Assembly: GCA_030729385.1 (NCBI GenBank)
Contig: JANQXM010000006.1
Location: 4,835-68,834, forward strand
Length of the DNA: 64,000 nucleotides
Origin: Opitutales bacterium
Lineage (GTDB): Bacteria > Verrucomicrobiota > Verrucomicrobiia > Opitutales > Coraliomargaritaceae
Direction: 5' to 3'
Part shown: positions 30,812-41,561 of the stretch, piece after piece
How the letters are laid out: each line of letters starts with the position of its first letter
How positions within the stretch are numbered: the first letter of the stretch is position 1
Notes under the pieces: model-generated
Database searches by the model: none
What the model was told of the DNA's origin: nothing
What the model saw: only the letters and a program-made list of their open reading frames with translations
Made by a program: the position numbers and the translations under genes

Positions 30812-32125
30812 ATGCTTTACCCGACCTATGGCGTTGCCAGCTTGGGTAAAGTGGCTGTCGAAGTCACACTACAGCTATATCTGTTTGATTTCTACACGCG
30901 GATACTTGGGCTCAGTCCGATTCTCGCTGGGGCAGCCTTTGCGGTCGCGATCTTATGGGACGCTTTGAGTGATGTCATTGTGGCGGCGGGTCTCTTTTCT
31001 GCGCGGCGGCGAGGTGTGGCTTACACCACTGTGCTGGGAGTGAGCGTTGTTTTACTCGCAGCTACGACAGTGCTTTTGTTTTCACCTTTTTCGGCAGGCT
31101 CATCCTTTACTTTGTTTCTACACCTACTGGTCGCCTATGTTTTGGTGAATACGGGAATGACCTTACTGGACTTGCCGCAAAGCAGTCTAAGTGCCGAGCT
31201 CAGCCGGAAAGCGACTGAGCGAAACAAGCTTCTAGCCGCGCGCATGGGGTTCGGCATTCTGGGGCTTGCGATTGGGAGTGCGCTTCCAGGTATCTATTTG
31301 GCAGGTATTGAGGGCGAACCATCTATGGTTGAGTTGTCTGATTCGCGTAGGGTGAGTGCTTACTACTTGGGCGCTTTGGTTTTAGTAACTGGTATGATGA
31401 CCGCGTTTGGGCTGAAAAAGCGCGAGCGCTTGGCGGAGCATGGAGTGGTTCACTCAGTGCCGTCATTGGCAGATGTGAAAGCGCTGTTTGCGGACCGAGC
31501 GTTCGTGCAGATACTGATCGCTGGCGTGATTGCTGCGATTGGGAGGACGGTGAACGCCGCGCTTGCTTTGATGTATTATCGTTTTGTTTTGGAGCTTTCC
31601 GAGGCGCAAGTGACGCAGGCGATTTTTCCGGTATTTACACTCAGCATCGTGCTCTCGATTCCGCTCTGGATTAAACTGTCCAAGCGGTTTGGTAAAAGGG
31701 TGCCAGCGTATATCTCAATCGTTGGTTTGGGCGTGATGGGCATCATTGCATATCCGATTCTGCCAACGGGATTGGTCTGGCCCGCCTTGATTGTTTCAGC
31801 GATTGGCGGGGTGCTTTGCGGTGCGGTCTTTCTGGTCGACTCAATGATTACTGACTTGATCGACGCGGACGAGTTGTCGACGGGGAAGCGTAAAGAATCA
31901 CTTTATTTTGCGGTCTGGAAGAGCGGGCTCAAAGTGGCACGTGCATTAGCATTTGTGGCTATAGGCGTCGGGCTGGAATGGATGGGGCTCGATCTTTCAC
32001 TAGATGTAATCTCCGGCGCAATGCAGTGGGGCATCATTCTACTTTTTGGCATCTTGGTCGGGCTCTGTTTTGTCTTGGCTGGCTATTTCATTTATCGGGC
32101 CGAAGTGCCTAATCCTACGGAATAA
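30812..32125 (+). CDS. MFS transporter, GPH/MelB-like sugar:cation symporter family
   Basis: Multi-TM protein with LYPTYGVASLGKVAVEVTLQLYLFDFYTRILGLSPILAGAAFAVAILWDALSDVIVAA and GAVFLVDSMITDLIDADELSTGKRKESLYFAVWKSGLK. The ORF opens at 30701; the ATG at 30812 is preferred. Confidence 0.82.
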   Translation: MLYPTYGVASLGKVAVEVTLQLYLFDFYTRILGLSPILAGAAFAVAILWDALSDVIVAAGLFSARRRGVAYTTVLGVSVVLLAATTVLLFSPFSAGSSFTLFLHLLVAYVLVNTGMTLLDLPQSSLSAELSRKATERNKLLAARMGFGILGLAIGSALPGIYLAGIEGEPSMVELSDSRRVSAYYLGALVLVTGMMTAFGLKKRERLAEHGVVHSVPSLADVKALFADRAFVQILIAGVIAAIGRTVNAALALMYYRFVLELSEAQVTQAIFPVFTLSIVLSIPLWIKLSKRFGKRVPAYISIVGLGVMGIIAYPILPTGLVWPALIVSAIGGVLCGAVFLVDSMITDLIDADELSTGKRKESLYFAVWKSGLKVARALAFVAIGVGLEWMGLDLSLDVISGAMQWGIILLFGILVGLCFVLAGYFIYRAEVPNPTE

Positions 32126-32133
32126 AAATAACT

Positions 32134-32717
32134 ATGAAAAAATTAACCTTCAAAATTTTAGGTATCTTCGCTATCGTGGCGTGTATGAGTTTGCTCAATG
32201 GATGCGCTTCCAGTAAGGCGCCGTTGCCCATGGCTGAAAATGTCGACATCGATCGCTTTATGGGTCGTTGGTATGTGGTGGGTTATACACCGATTTTGGT
32301 GGATAAAGCTGCGCACAATGCGATCGAGCACTATGGGCTGGACGAATCGAAAAAGATACAAACCACGTATCAATTTCGAGATGGCGGTTTTGATGGCGAG
32401 TTGAAGACCCATACCCCTGTTGGCTGGGTGCATGACGAAGCGAATAATGCTGAGTGGCGTATGCAGTTTATTTGGCCGTTTCGGTCTGACTACATTATCC
32501 TGTATGTGGATGCGGAGTATACGCGCACGATCATTGCCCATCCAAATCGAAAGTATGCTTGGATCATGCAACGTGAACCTGAAATCAGCGATGCTGACTA
32601 TGAGGCGATGCTGCAAAAGCTAGAGGTCGCGGGCTATGACCGCAGCGTAATTCTGCAGTTGCCACAAGACTGGTCGACCGAAGCCGATCGTCTGGAAGAC
32701 CTAAAGACGCAGGGGCT

Positions 32718-32721
<4 letters not shown>
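32134..32721 (+). CDS. Lipocalin family lipoprotein (Blc-like)
   Basis: Lipobox-like [25 protein letters not shown] lipocalin motif; [28 protein letters not shown]. Confidence 0.9.
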
Positions 32722-33914
<1,193 letters not shown>

Positions 33915-33953
33915 AGCTAATGAATAATGGCTAAATGGTTTGTTTGAAAGTGA

Positions 33954-34304
33954 TTATTTGTTGCGAAGATATTTCGCGAATCCTGCTAGTTGTTTTGAGA
34001 TCTCTACGCAGTCTTCGGTTCTTTGTTGGGCAATGTCTTCAGAAATGTGTTTCAGGCGGACAGCAAGTAGATACATGCTTCTCACTTCACCTGTCGAGCC
34101 TTTGGCAATATCCAGAAATCTGGAAAATGCGGTGGAGGTGCTTCTTTCAGAGCCTTCTGCGATATTGTTGGATATGGCTGCTCGTTTGATCTGATTGGTA
34201 AATGAGAAATCCTGAGTGTGCTCAAAGTCGGTATAGACTTTAGCTGCTAGATTCTGGGCGTCTTGCCAGACCTTCATTTCGACGAAGTCTTTTAATTTCT
34301 CCAT
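33954..34304 (-). CDS. Four helix bundle protein (S23/IVP family)
   Basis: MEKLKDFVEMKVWQDAQNLAAKVYTDFEH...FTNQIKRAAISNNIAEGSERSTSTAFSRFLDIAKGSTGEVRSMYLLAVRL. Confidence 0.92.
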   Translation of the reverse strand: MEKLKDFVEMKVWQDAQNLAAKVYTDFEHTQDFSFTNQIKRAAISNNIAEGSERSTSTAFSRFLDIAKGSTGEVRSMYLLAVRLKHISEDIAQQRTEDCVEISKQLAGFAKYLRNK

Positions 34305-34317
34305 TAGCGCTTAGCTA

Positions 34318-34962
34318 TTAGATTATTTCGTATCGCGGAGCTTGAAGCTCCGTGATGCGCGCCATGATGCGGCGGGAGGCTTCTAGGTAGCGCTCGGGAT
34401 GGGCTTTGCCGGGATCGATTTCGTCTGTGGTCATGGGGCGACCGTAGGCGATGTGTATGGGGCCACCGATCCTTGGTTTTTTGTCGTGACGGCCAAAGAC
34501 TTCGTAGGTGCCAAAGAGGCGTGTCGGGATGACGGTGGCTTTTGATTTACAGGCGATCATGCCGGCTCCGGCCTTGGGCTCCATGAGTTGCCCGGTGGGT
34601 GAGCGGGTGCCTTCGGGGTAGATCGCGATGGCGCCTTTGTTTTTTAAGGCGCGAAAGATGGCTTTGAGTGAGGCGATATCGGCATTTTCGCGTGCCACGG
34701 GGATGGCTTCGAGTTTATGGAGCGCTTTACCGAGCAGGCCTGTGAATAGTGTGTCGCGGGCAAAGTAGTTAATGTGCCGTTTGACCTGGCAGCCGATGGC
34801 GGGTGGATCGTAAAAACTGATATGATTGGCCGCGAAGATGACACTCCCTGACATGGGCACGTTGGATATGCCAGAGGTGCTGAAGTCGTAAAATGTATTG
34901 AAGAACCAGTCCGAGGTGATGCGGGTGTAGTTGTAAAATTCTGGAATCTCGGGAGCCATCAA
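34318..34962 (-). CDS. 1-acyl-sn-glycerol-3-phosphate acyltransferase family protein
   Basis: VIFAANHISFYDPPAIG (NHxSxxD), AIYPEGTRSPTGQL (EGTRS). Confidence 0.88.
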   Translation of the reverse strand: MMAPEIPEFYNYTRITSDWFFNTFYDFSTSGISNVPMSGSVIFAANHISFYDPPAIGCQVKRHINYFARDTLFTGLLGKALHKLEAIPVARENADIASLKAIFRALKNKGAIAIYPEGTRSPTGQLMEPKAGAGMIACKSKATVIPTRLFGTYEVFGRHDKKPRIGGPIHIAYGRPMTTDEIDPGKAHPERYLEASRRIMARITELQAPRYEII

Positions 34963-34968
34963 TTGAAA

Positions 34969-35631
34969 TTAGGGATTAAGTATCAGCTTGGCGATTTTTT
35001 CGATCACCTCTTCAAGGGTGAAGGGGGCGGTGTCGACTTGAGTCGCTCCTTCGGGGCAGACGAGTGGGGCGGTTTTTCGAGTTTTATCCATTTGATCGCG
35101 GGCGGCAATCGAGTCGGTTTGGCCTTCGTTGGCGCGTCGAGCGGCTCGTGTGGCTTCGTCGGCATGTAGGAAAAAGCGATGGTCGGCATCGGGAAAAATG
35201 ATCGATCCGATGTCGCGGCCTTCCATGACTAAGCCGGTGTAGTTCGCGCTCTGCGCGACTTCTGCAAGGGAACGCTGGTAGTTGAACAGCTTCTGACGGA
35301 CGGTTTCGATGGCGGCAAACTTGGAGACGTTTGCGTTGACCTCGGGGGAGCGAATCGCGCTGTCGGCGGGCACTTCGTTGTTGATGCTGAGTCTGGCGCT
35401 GCGACCTTCGAGGGTGGTGTCGAGCGAAAGTGCCCCTAGTAGCTCCGAGATGTTGTCACTTTCAGGGGAGGCTCCGACCTTGAGCATGGCATAGGTGAGC
35501 GTGCGATAATGTGCGCCGGTATCGACGTGCATTAAATCGAGTTTATCGGCGAGTCCTCTGGAAGTGGAGGACTTCCCTGTGGCTGCGCCGCCGTCGATGG
35601 CGATGATTTTAAAGTCTGAAGGTGCGGGCAT
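34969..35631 (-). CDS. cmk: Cytidylate kinase
   Basis: IAIDGGAATGKSSTSRGLADKL, HVDTGAHYRTLTYAML, VMEGRDIGSIIFPDADHRFFLHADEATRAARR. Confidence 0.93.
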   Translation of the reverse strand: MPAPSDFKIIAIDGGAATGKSSTSRGLADKLDLMHVDTGAHYRTLTYAMLKVGASPESDNISELLGALSLDTTLEGRSARLSINNEVPADSAIRSPEVNANVSKFAAIETVRQKLFNYQRSLAEVAQSANYTGLVMEGRDIGSIIFPDADHRFFLHADEATRAARRANEGQTDSIAARDQMDKTRKTAPLVCPEGATQVDTAPFTLEEVIEKIAKLILNP

Positions 35632-35645
35632 GTTGTTTGATCGAA

Positions 35646-37001
35646 CTAAGCTCCGCGCAATGTGTCGAGAACTTCAAAGAAATGTGGGAAGGTTTTTCCA
35701 CAACAGGCCGGATCGTTGATGGCTAACCAAGGTTGCCCGTCGTCGAGTAGGTCGTAACTGCCGAGGATGGCAAAGCTCATCGCGAAGCGGTGGTCTTCGT
35801 AGGTGTCGATAGTGAGTAGTTGGCCGCTGTTACGTGCTTTGAGTGCGCGGGCACGTAGCTCGTTTGGCTTGATTGCGATGGTCAGGGCGTCCTCCTCTTC
35901 TTTGACGAGTTGCCCAAGTTTGGAGAGTTCCGCAGCCATGCCGGCGATGCGGTCTGTTTCTTGGTGGCGGGTGTGACCGATGCCGCAGATGCGGACGGAG
36001 CCACCTAATAAGGGCGAGCTGGCGGCGTAGGTGAGAAAGGTGTCTGAAATCGTATTGAAGTCGATTTCACGGTGACCTCGCTGGATGTCTAGTGGGTCGG
36101 CGCAAGCGACGGTCCATTCGTTGTTTTCAGCGTCGACGCGTAGACCATGGTGGGAAAGGACGTCGACGAAGTGGGCATCGCCCTGTAAAGGGTCGGCGCT
36201 GACCTTTGGTATTTTCAGCGTGCCGCCTTGAATCATTGTTAACGCGAGGAAGTAGCTGGCTGCTGAAAGGTCGGGTTCAATGTCGTAATGGCCGGGGCTT
36301 TTGTATTTGGCTGCAGCGAGGGTGTATTGTCCGTCTTCGGTCGGTTCGAGCGGGGCGGCACCGAAGGCTTCGCGCATTTTCAAGGTGATCGCGACGTAGG
36401 ACGGTCGCACGTTGTCGCAGGTCAAGGTTAGCTCTTCAGAGCCTGCTGGGGCGGCGAGTAGCAAGGCTGACAGTATTTGGCTACTGCTGCTGGCGTCGAC
36501 GTGAGCCGAGCCGCCCTTGTAGCCTTTGGCTTTCAAGGTGAATGGGAAGTGCCCAGCTTCTTCGTGGAATTCAAATTCGGCTGCATCTAGTTCAACGAGT
36601 GCATCGAGTAGCCCAGACATTGGTCGCTCGCGCATGGCTGGATCGCCGTCCAATTTGTAGGTGCCGCCTTCTGAGAGCGCGAGAAAGGCTGTGAGAAAGC
36701 GGGCTGCAGTTCCAGCGTTGCCAACCTGGAGCTCAGCGTTTTTGGATGGAATGGATCCGCCTTCACCTTGAACGGTGATTGTTTCAGCAGCTTCATCAGC
36801 CGAGCACTTAAAACCAAGTGCTTCGAGTGCGGTGAGCATGATTCGAGTGTCGCGACTGAAGAGTGCACCTTCGAGGCAGGTTTCTCCTTCTGCGAGTGCT
36901 GCAAGAATGAGTGCTCGGTTTGTAATGCTTTTTGAGCCAGGTAATTTGACGCTGGAGTTGAGCTGCTTGGTAAAAGGCTGGATGGGTAGTGGGTCGGTCA
37001 T
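35646..37001 (-). CDS. aroA: 3-phosphoshikimate 1-carboxyvinyltransferase
   Basis: VKLPGSKSITNRALILAALAEGE, VGNAGTAARFLTAFLAL, TYEDHRFAMSFAILG. Confidence 0.95.
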   Translation of the reverse strand: MTDPLPIQPFTKQLNSSVKLPGSKSITNRALILAALAEGETCLEGALFSRDTRIMLTALEALGFKCSADEAAETITVQGEGGSIPSKNAELQVGNAGTAARFLTAFLALSEGGTYKLDGDPAMRERPMSGLLDALVELDAAEFEFHEEAGHFPFTLKAKGYKGGSAHVDASSSSQILSALLLAAPAGSEELTLTCDNVRPSYVAITLKMREAFGAAPLEPTEDGQYTLAAAKYKSPGHYDIEPDLSAASYFLALTMIQGGTLKIPKVSADPLQGDAHFVDVLSHHGLRVDAENNEWTVACADPLDIQRGHREIDFNTISDTFLTYAASSPLLGGSVRICGIGHTRHQETDRIAGMAAELSKLGQLVKEEEDALTIAIKPNELRARALKARNSGQLLTIDTYEDHRFAMSFAILGSYDLLDDGQPWLAINDPACCGKTFPHFFEVLDTLRGA

Positions 37002-37032
37002 TGTCGAGTTGCGAGATCGGGGTTGTGAGAGC

Positions 37033-37878
37033 TTAGGAAAGTTGGTCGCGGTATTTTTTGCCCTGCTCTAGGATTGCTGTTAGCGCGTGTGATTCGTTGT
37101 TGAGCAGAGCGGCTTTGAGTTGTTGTAGCTCATTTTCGAAGGCGTCTATGGAGCGCAGGACTTCTTCGCGGTTTTGCTCTAAGATTTGCTTCCAGAGTTG
37201 GGGGTCGCCTGCCGCGACACGTGTGCTGTCCCGTAGGCCGCCACCTGAAAAATGGCGCCAATTAGGCTCTTTCTTCGCAAGGAGGCTGCAGAGAGTTGAG
37301 GCCAGGAGGTGTGGGAGATGGCTGATATGCGCGACGATTTCGTCGTGTTCTTCAGGAGAGACCGTTGCTAAACGCATGCCGAGGGCTTCCCAGAAGTTCA
37401 TGAGGCGCGCGATTTCTGTGTCCGGAGCGTCGGGCAATGGTGTGATTAGACAGGCGGCATCTTGGAAGAGATCGACACGTGCGTGCTCCATACCGCTGTT
37501 TTCAGAGCCCGCCATCGGGTGTGAGCCAATAAATACGGAAGCGCCGGAGAGTGCGGCCGAGGCATGGCGGCAGATTAGGCTCTTAGTGCTGCCAACGTCG
37601 GTGATGAGTGCTCCGGGTTTCAATGTGGCACTGATTTGTTCGATAATCGGGACAATCGTTTCGACAGGCGTGCAGAGGACGACAAAGTCGCTGCCCGCAA
37701 CCGCTTCGGCGGGCGTTTCAAAAACGGCATCGCACCAATCCGCTTGAATGCATTTGGCTCGTGTTTCCGCTCGGCGCGACCATGCGTGCACTGATTTGGC
37801 TAGACCTTTTTCTTTAACGGCCATCGCCAAAGACGCCCCGAGGAGGCCTGGCCCAAGTATGGTAATCTGCTCAAACAT
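37033..37878 (-). CDS. tyrA: Prephenate dehydrogenase (arogenate dehydrogenase-like)
   Basis: MFEQITILGPGLLGASLAMAVKEKGLAKSVHAWSRR, LITDVGSTKSLICRHA, FIGSHPMAGSENSGMEHAR. Start at ATG 37878. Confidence 0.9.
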   Translation of the reverse strand: MFEQITILGPGLLGASLAMAVKEKGLAKSVHAWSRRAETRAKCIQADWCDAVFETPAEAVAGSDFVVLCTPVETIVPIIEQISATLKPGALITDVGSTKSLICRHASAALSGASVFIGSHPMAGSENSGMEHARVDLFQDAACLITPLPDAPDTEIARLMNFWEALGMRLATVSPEEHDEIVAHISHLPHLLASTLCSLLAKKEPNWRHFSGGGLRDSTRVAAGDPQLWKQILEQNREEVLRSIDAFENELQQLKAALLNNESHALTAILEQGKKYRDQLS

Positions 37879-38011
37879 GATGGTGTAGTTGAAACTTTCT
37901 TTCTGATTTGAAGTCGAGTGATAAAAAGGAGTTCTGCCTTTTGCCTTGCGACTAGGATAATAGGGGCTCATTTAGGCAGACCGTATTTTTAGTGCCAGCC
38001 CGAATTATTCT

Positions 38012-39766
38012 ATGGCTATATTTAAGCAGTCCTCATTTTTCCTCCCCAATCGAAGCACAGGTGCCGTAAAACGCGTTATTATTGTTTTACTCATCGTGAT
38101 CCTATGCGTCGGCGTGCTTGCTGGAGTTTGGTTTCTAACAAAACTGGGTCCTCAGTCCGTGGATTACCGGACGATTAACCAAAATATCGAAGTGCCTGAA
38201 GAGGTGCTTGCTTTGAAGGCCCGCAGCTTAGAGCTCGAAGCCCAGTTTGAGGAAGTGCTGGCGATCCGAGATGCGAACCTGGCAGATATTAAACTGCTGA
38301 AAGAGGCATTGGATCTTCAGGTGGAGTATCTGGACAAGTACCCTGGCGTCGATTCTGACGCTGTTAAGCGGCGGATAAATTTGCGCAAGCGTTACCAAGA
38401 CCTTGCGGCAAGTAGTTTGCTTGAGAGCAGTCATCAATTGGAGCAGGAAGCTCAAGAACTAGCTAAGGTCGAGAATTATGAATTAGCCCGCACGAAATAT
38501 GGCGAAGCTTATGAGCAGCAAAAAAAGATTAATGAAGATTTTCCACTTAGTCGCGCATACAATATTGGACGTGCGACTCGGCTACAGCGACAAGCCCGCT
38601 ATTTGACCGCGCAGCCGCTCTTTGAGCGTAGTCAAGAAGCAGAAGTGGAGGCAGATGCGTTTATTGAGAAGCATGATTGGACGAAGGCCGAAGAACGTCT
38701 ACAGGTAGCGATTGCGATCCAGGACGACCTCAATCGTGAATACCGCGGGACGAATCAAGCCAGTATGTCGCGCTTAGAGCAATTACGGGGCAAGTTGGTT
38801 GGTATTCGTTCAGGACAGACCTATTTGGAGGTTGAGCGTGTCGCTGACCTTGCGGATGCGAGCCGTGCGGCGGGTGAAAACTTGGAGGCGGCGAGTTTAT
38901 ATTTGGAGGCATCGCGCTTACAGCGACTATTGAATGAAGAATATACGGACACCCTTTACGCATCTTCGGAACGTGTGGCTGAATTTCAACGCAAAGCTCA
39001 AACTTCAGAGAGCTTTGAGCTCGGTTTGGAGATTGAGCGGAACCATAATCATTTGAAAGAGCTGTTGGCAGCCCGACGCACCTATGAAGCGGCTGAGGTG
39101 ATTGCTGCGCTGCGTCGTTCGATTAAGCAAATGGAAGAGGCATATCCGCGCAGCTCGTTGAACGACGAAGAGCTTCAAGTGAAGGTGCGTTACCTTAACC
39201 TCGTCCAAAATGACCTCGGGTTTATTCAAGACCGTGTTTATGATGCATTACTTCCAATCCCAGAGGAGGAGGAGTGGAAAATGTTACGCACCGAAGTGCC
39301 TCAAGCATTGTATTCTTTGATTATGGGCACAAATCCTAGCCGTAATGAAGGAGGCCTAAATCCGGTGGATTCTGTAAGTTGGACTGATGCAAAGACATTT
39401 TGTGAACGCCTTTCATGGATCCTTGGAAAGCCGGTTCGCCTGCCTACTGAAAATGAATTTCGCCAAGCATTGGGTCGCTTGAAATATGTGGTTTTGGAAG
39501 ATCACTTCTGGAGTGTTTCTGCTTCAGGTGGGATTTCGCAGCCAGTGTCGAAAAAGCAGGCTTTGGCGAGTGGTTATTTTGATTTGCTCGGCAATGTGAG
39601 TGAATGGTTAGAGTCGATGGATCGCTATGAGGATGAGGATGCGCGCCATATCGGTGGACATGCTCAGGATCGTCTGGAAGCCATTTTTACGGTGCCTGTG
39701 CGCGAAGCACCCAGAGGTGAGCGTAACCGTATGACGGGGTTTCGCTTCGTGGTGAGTGCTAATTGA
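38012..39766 (+). CDS. Membrane-anchored coiled-coil/helical-repeat protein with C-terminal FGE/SUMF1-like (formylglycine-generating enzyme-like) domain
   Basis: N-terminal TM (VIIVLLIVILCVGVLAGVWFL), long helical region, C-term YSLIMGTNPSRNEGGLNPVDSVSWTDAKTFCERLSWILGKPVRLPTENEFRQALG...GYFDLLGNVSEWLES...MTGFRFVVS. Confidence 0.78.
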   Translation: MAIFKQSSFFLPNRSTGAVKRVIIVLLIVILCVGVLAGVWFLTKLGPQSVDYRTINQNIEVPEEVLALKARSLELEAQFEEVLAIRDANLADIKLLKEALDLQVEYLDKYPGVDSDAVKRRINLRKRYQDLAASSLLESSHQLEQEAQELAKVENYELARTKYGEAYEQQKKINEDFPLSRAYNIGRATRLQRQARYLTAQPLFERSQEAEVEADAFIEKHDWTKAEERLQVAIAIQDDLNREYRGTNQASMSRLEQLRGKLVGIRSGQTYLEVERVADLADASRAAGENLEAASLYLEASRLQRLLNEEYTDTLYASSERVAEFQRKAQTSESFELGLEIERNHNHLKELLAARRTYEAAEVIAALRRSIKQMEEAYPRSSLNDEELQVKVRYLNLVQNDLGFIQDRVYDALLPIPEEEEWKMLRTEVPQALYSLIMGTNPSRNEGGLNPVDSVSWTDAKTFCERLSWILGKPVRLPTENEFRQALGRLKYVVLEDHFWSVSASGGISQPVSKKQALASGYFDLLGNVSEWLESMDRYEDEDARHIGGHAQDRLEAIFTVPVREAPRGERNRMTGFRFVVSAN

Positions 39767-39834
39767 CGAATTATTGACGGATAATAGTTAAGTTCGCATT
39801 GCTTGTAACAAATGGGTCGGTAGTGTTAATCGCT

Positions 39835-39975
39835 ATGCAGCAGACTGTGAAGACGTCGGACTCGGAGCTTTTAAAGCGTGCCAGTCGTACACAATTTATC
39901 ATCTATATAGTAATGGGTGTTTTGATGATTGTGCCTATCGTGGTTGTTTGGATGACTGGAGCATTACAATTTTAA
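39835..39975 (+). CDS. Small single-TM protein (46 aa), unknown function
   Basis: Manual translation MQQTVKTSDSELLKRASRTQFIIYIVMGVLMIVPIVVVWMTGALQF; followed 8 nt later by the PIN/TRAM gene on the same strand. Confidence 0.45.
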   Translation: MQQTVKTSDSELLKRASRTQFIIYIVMGVLMIVPIVVVWMTGALQF

Positions 39976-39983
39976 GGTAGGTT

Positions 39984-41009
39984 ATGAATAAAACGATTTT
40001 CACCATCCGGATTTTCTTTCTTGTTTTCAGCCTGCTCGGCTGTGTGCTCCTGAGCCATGTGATTAGCGAATGGTCGCTCATGCCAGTCTTGTTTGTGGGT
40101 ATGAGTCTCGCGGCACTAGTTATCCTAACCGACGTGCTATTGGAGGGCTTTTCACTGCGTGGACTTTCGGCGATCACCTTCGGCCTCGCGGTCGGTGGTC
40201 TCGTTGCATATCTGATTTCCAGTTCGCCACTCTTCGAGCCATTGGAAGATGATCCTACTTTGGCGGAGACCCTCTTTTTGGCGCGTTTAGTACTTTATAT
40301 TGTTTCGATGTATTTGGCGACGGTCGTGGCTCTCCGGGGTAAGGATGAGTTTAACGTCGTCATACCCTACGTGCGATTCAATCCGCATAATGTAGAGACC
40401 GCTTTGGCGGTTGTTGACACGAGTGCCTTGATTGACGGGCGAATTGCCGCGATTTGCGACAGCCGATGGTTTGGGTTTACGCTTCTCATTCCTCGCTTCG
40501 TCTTAGATGAGTTACAGGCGATAGCAGATTCATCTGACCTCACACGCAAAGAAAAAGGGCGCAAGGGGTTGGATGTGCTCAATCGTTTGCGCAAAATGAA
40601 GCATGTGGATCTTCGGATACATGAGAGTGATGTCCCGGACCGCAACGCGGTGGATTCTAAGTTGATTTACCTGTGCGATTCGATGAAAGCCAAGCTGTTG
40701 ACGACAGATTACAACTTAGCGAAATTAGCCGAGTTCCATGGAGTGCAATGGTTGAACATTACTTCGCTAATTAAAGCATTGAACCAAGAAGTCTCGGTCG
40801 GCACACGCGTTTGCGTCGAGCTGGTGCGTGCAGGGAAGGATGCTGATCAAGCAATTGGCTATTTATCGGATGGTTCGATGTTGGTTGTCAACAAAGGCCG
40901 GGATCATATCGGTAAGGAAGTACGCGTTGAGGTGGACTCTGTTGTGCCATCGTCTGGCGGTAAGATGGTCTTTGCTACATATTTCCCGCAAGATAATGTT
41001 TCCGAGTGA
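39984..41009 (+). CDS. PIN/TRAM domain-containing membrane protein (YacL-like)
   Basis: N-terminal TM segments, then VDTSALIDGRIAAICDSRWFGFTLLIPRFVLDELQAIADSSDLTRKEKGRKGLDVLNRL...LLTTDYNLAKLAEFHGVQWLNI and a C-term TRAM-like domain. Confidence 0.9.
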   Translation: MNKTIFTIRIFFLVFSLLGCVLLSHVISEWSLMPVLFVGMSLAALVILTDVLLEGFSLRGLSAITFGLAVGGLVAYLISSSPLFEPLEDDPTLAETLFLARLVLYIVSMYLATVVALRGKDEFNVVIPYVRFNPHNVETALAVVDTSALIDGRIAAICDSRWFGFTLLIPRFVLDELQAIADSSDLTRKEKGRKGLDVLNRLRKMKHVDLRIHESDVPDRNAVDSKLIYLCDSMKAKLLTTDYNLAKLAEFHGVQWLNITSLIKALNQEVSVGTRVCVELVRAGKDADQAIGYLSDGSMLVVNKGRDHIGKEVRVEVDSVVPSSGGKMVFATYFPQDNVSE

Positions 41010-41159
41010 GTTGGGGAATTGTAATAAGCTTGTTAAACAATTTGAATGCTGGGAATAAGCTTGGCTTTTAGGGCAATAACCTTACATCTATGGGTGTAAT
41101 CGGGGGAATCTCTCCGGTTATTTACATATCATAAATAATACAAAAAAAGGAATATCATC

Positions 41160-41501
<342 letters not shown>

Positions 41502-41531
41502 AGTTAAACTCTGAGTTTGTTTTATCATTTC

Positions 41532-41561
41532 AAGCCGCCTATTTATGTAGGCGGCTTTTTT
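41532..41561 (+). terminator. Rho-independent terminator downstream of prepilin gene
   Basis: AAGCCGCCTA-tttatg-TAGGCGGCTTTTTT: GC-rich stem followed by T6. Confidence 0.9.

Noticed and set aside
41060-41080. TTGGCTTTTAGGGCAATA upstream of the prepilin gene as a possible sigma-54 promoter
   Set aside because: The GG-to-GC spacing is 10 nt rather than the 12 nt required by the -24/-12 consensus.
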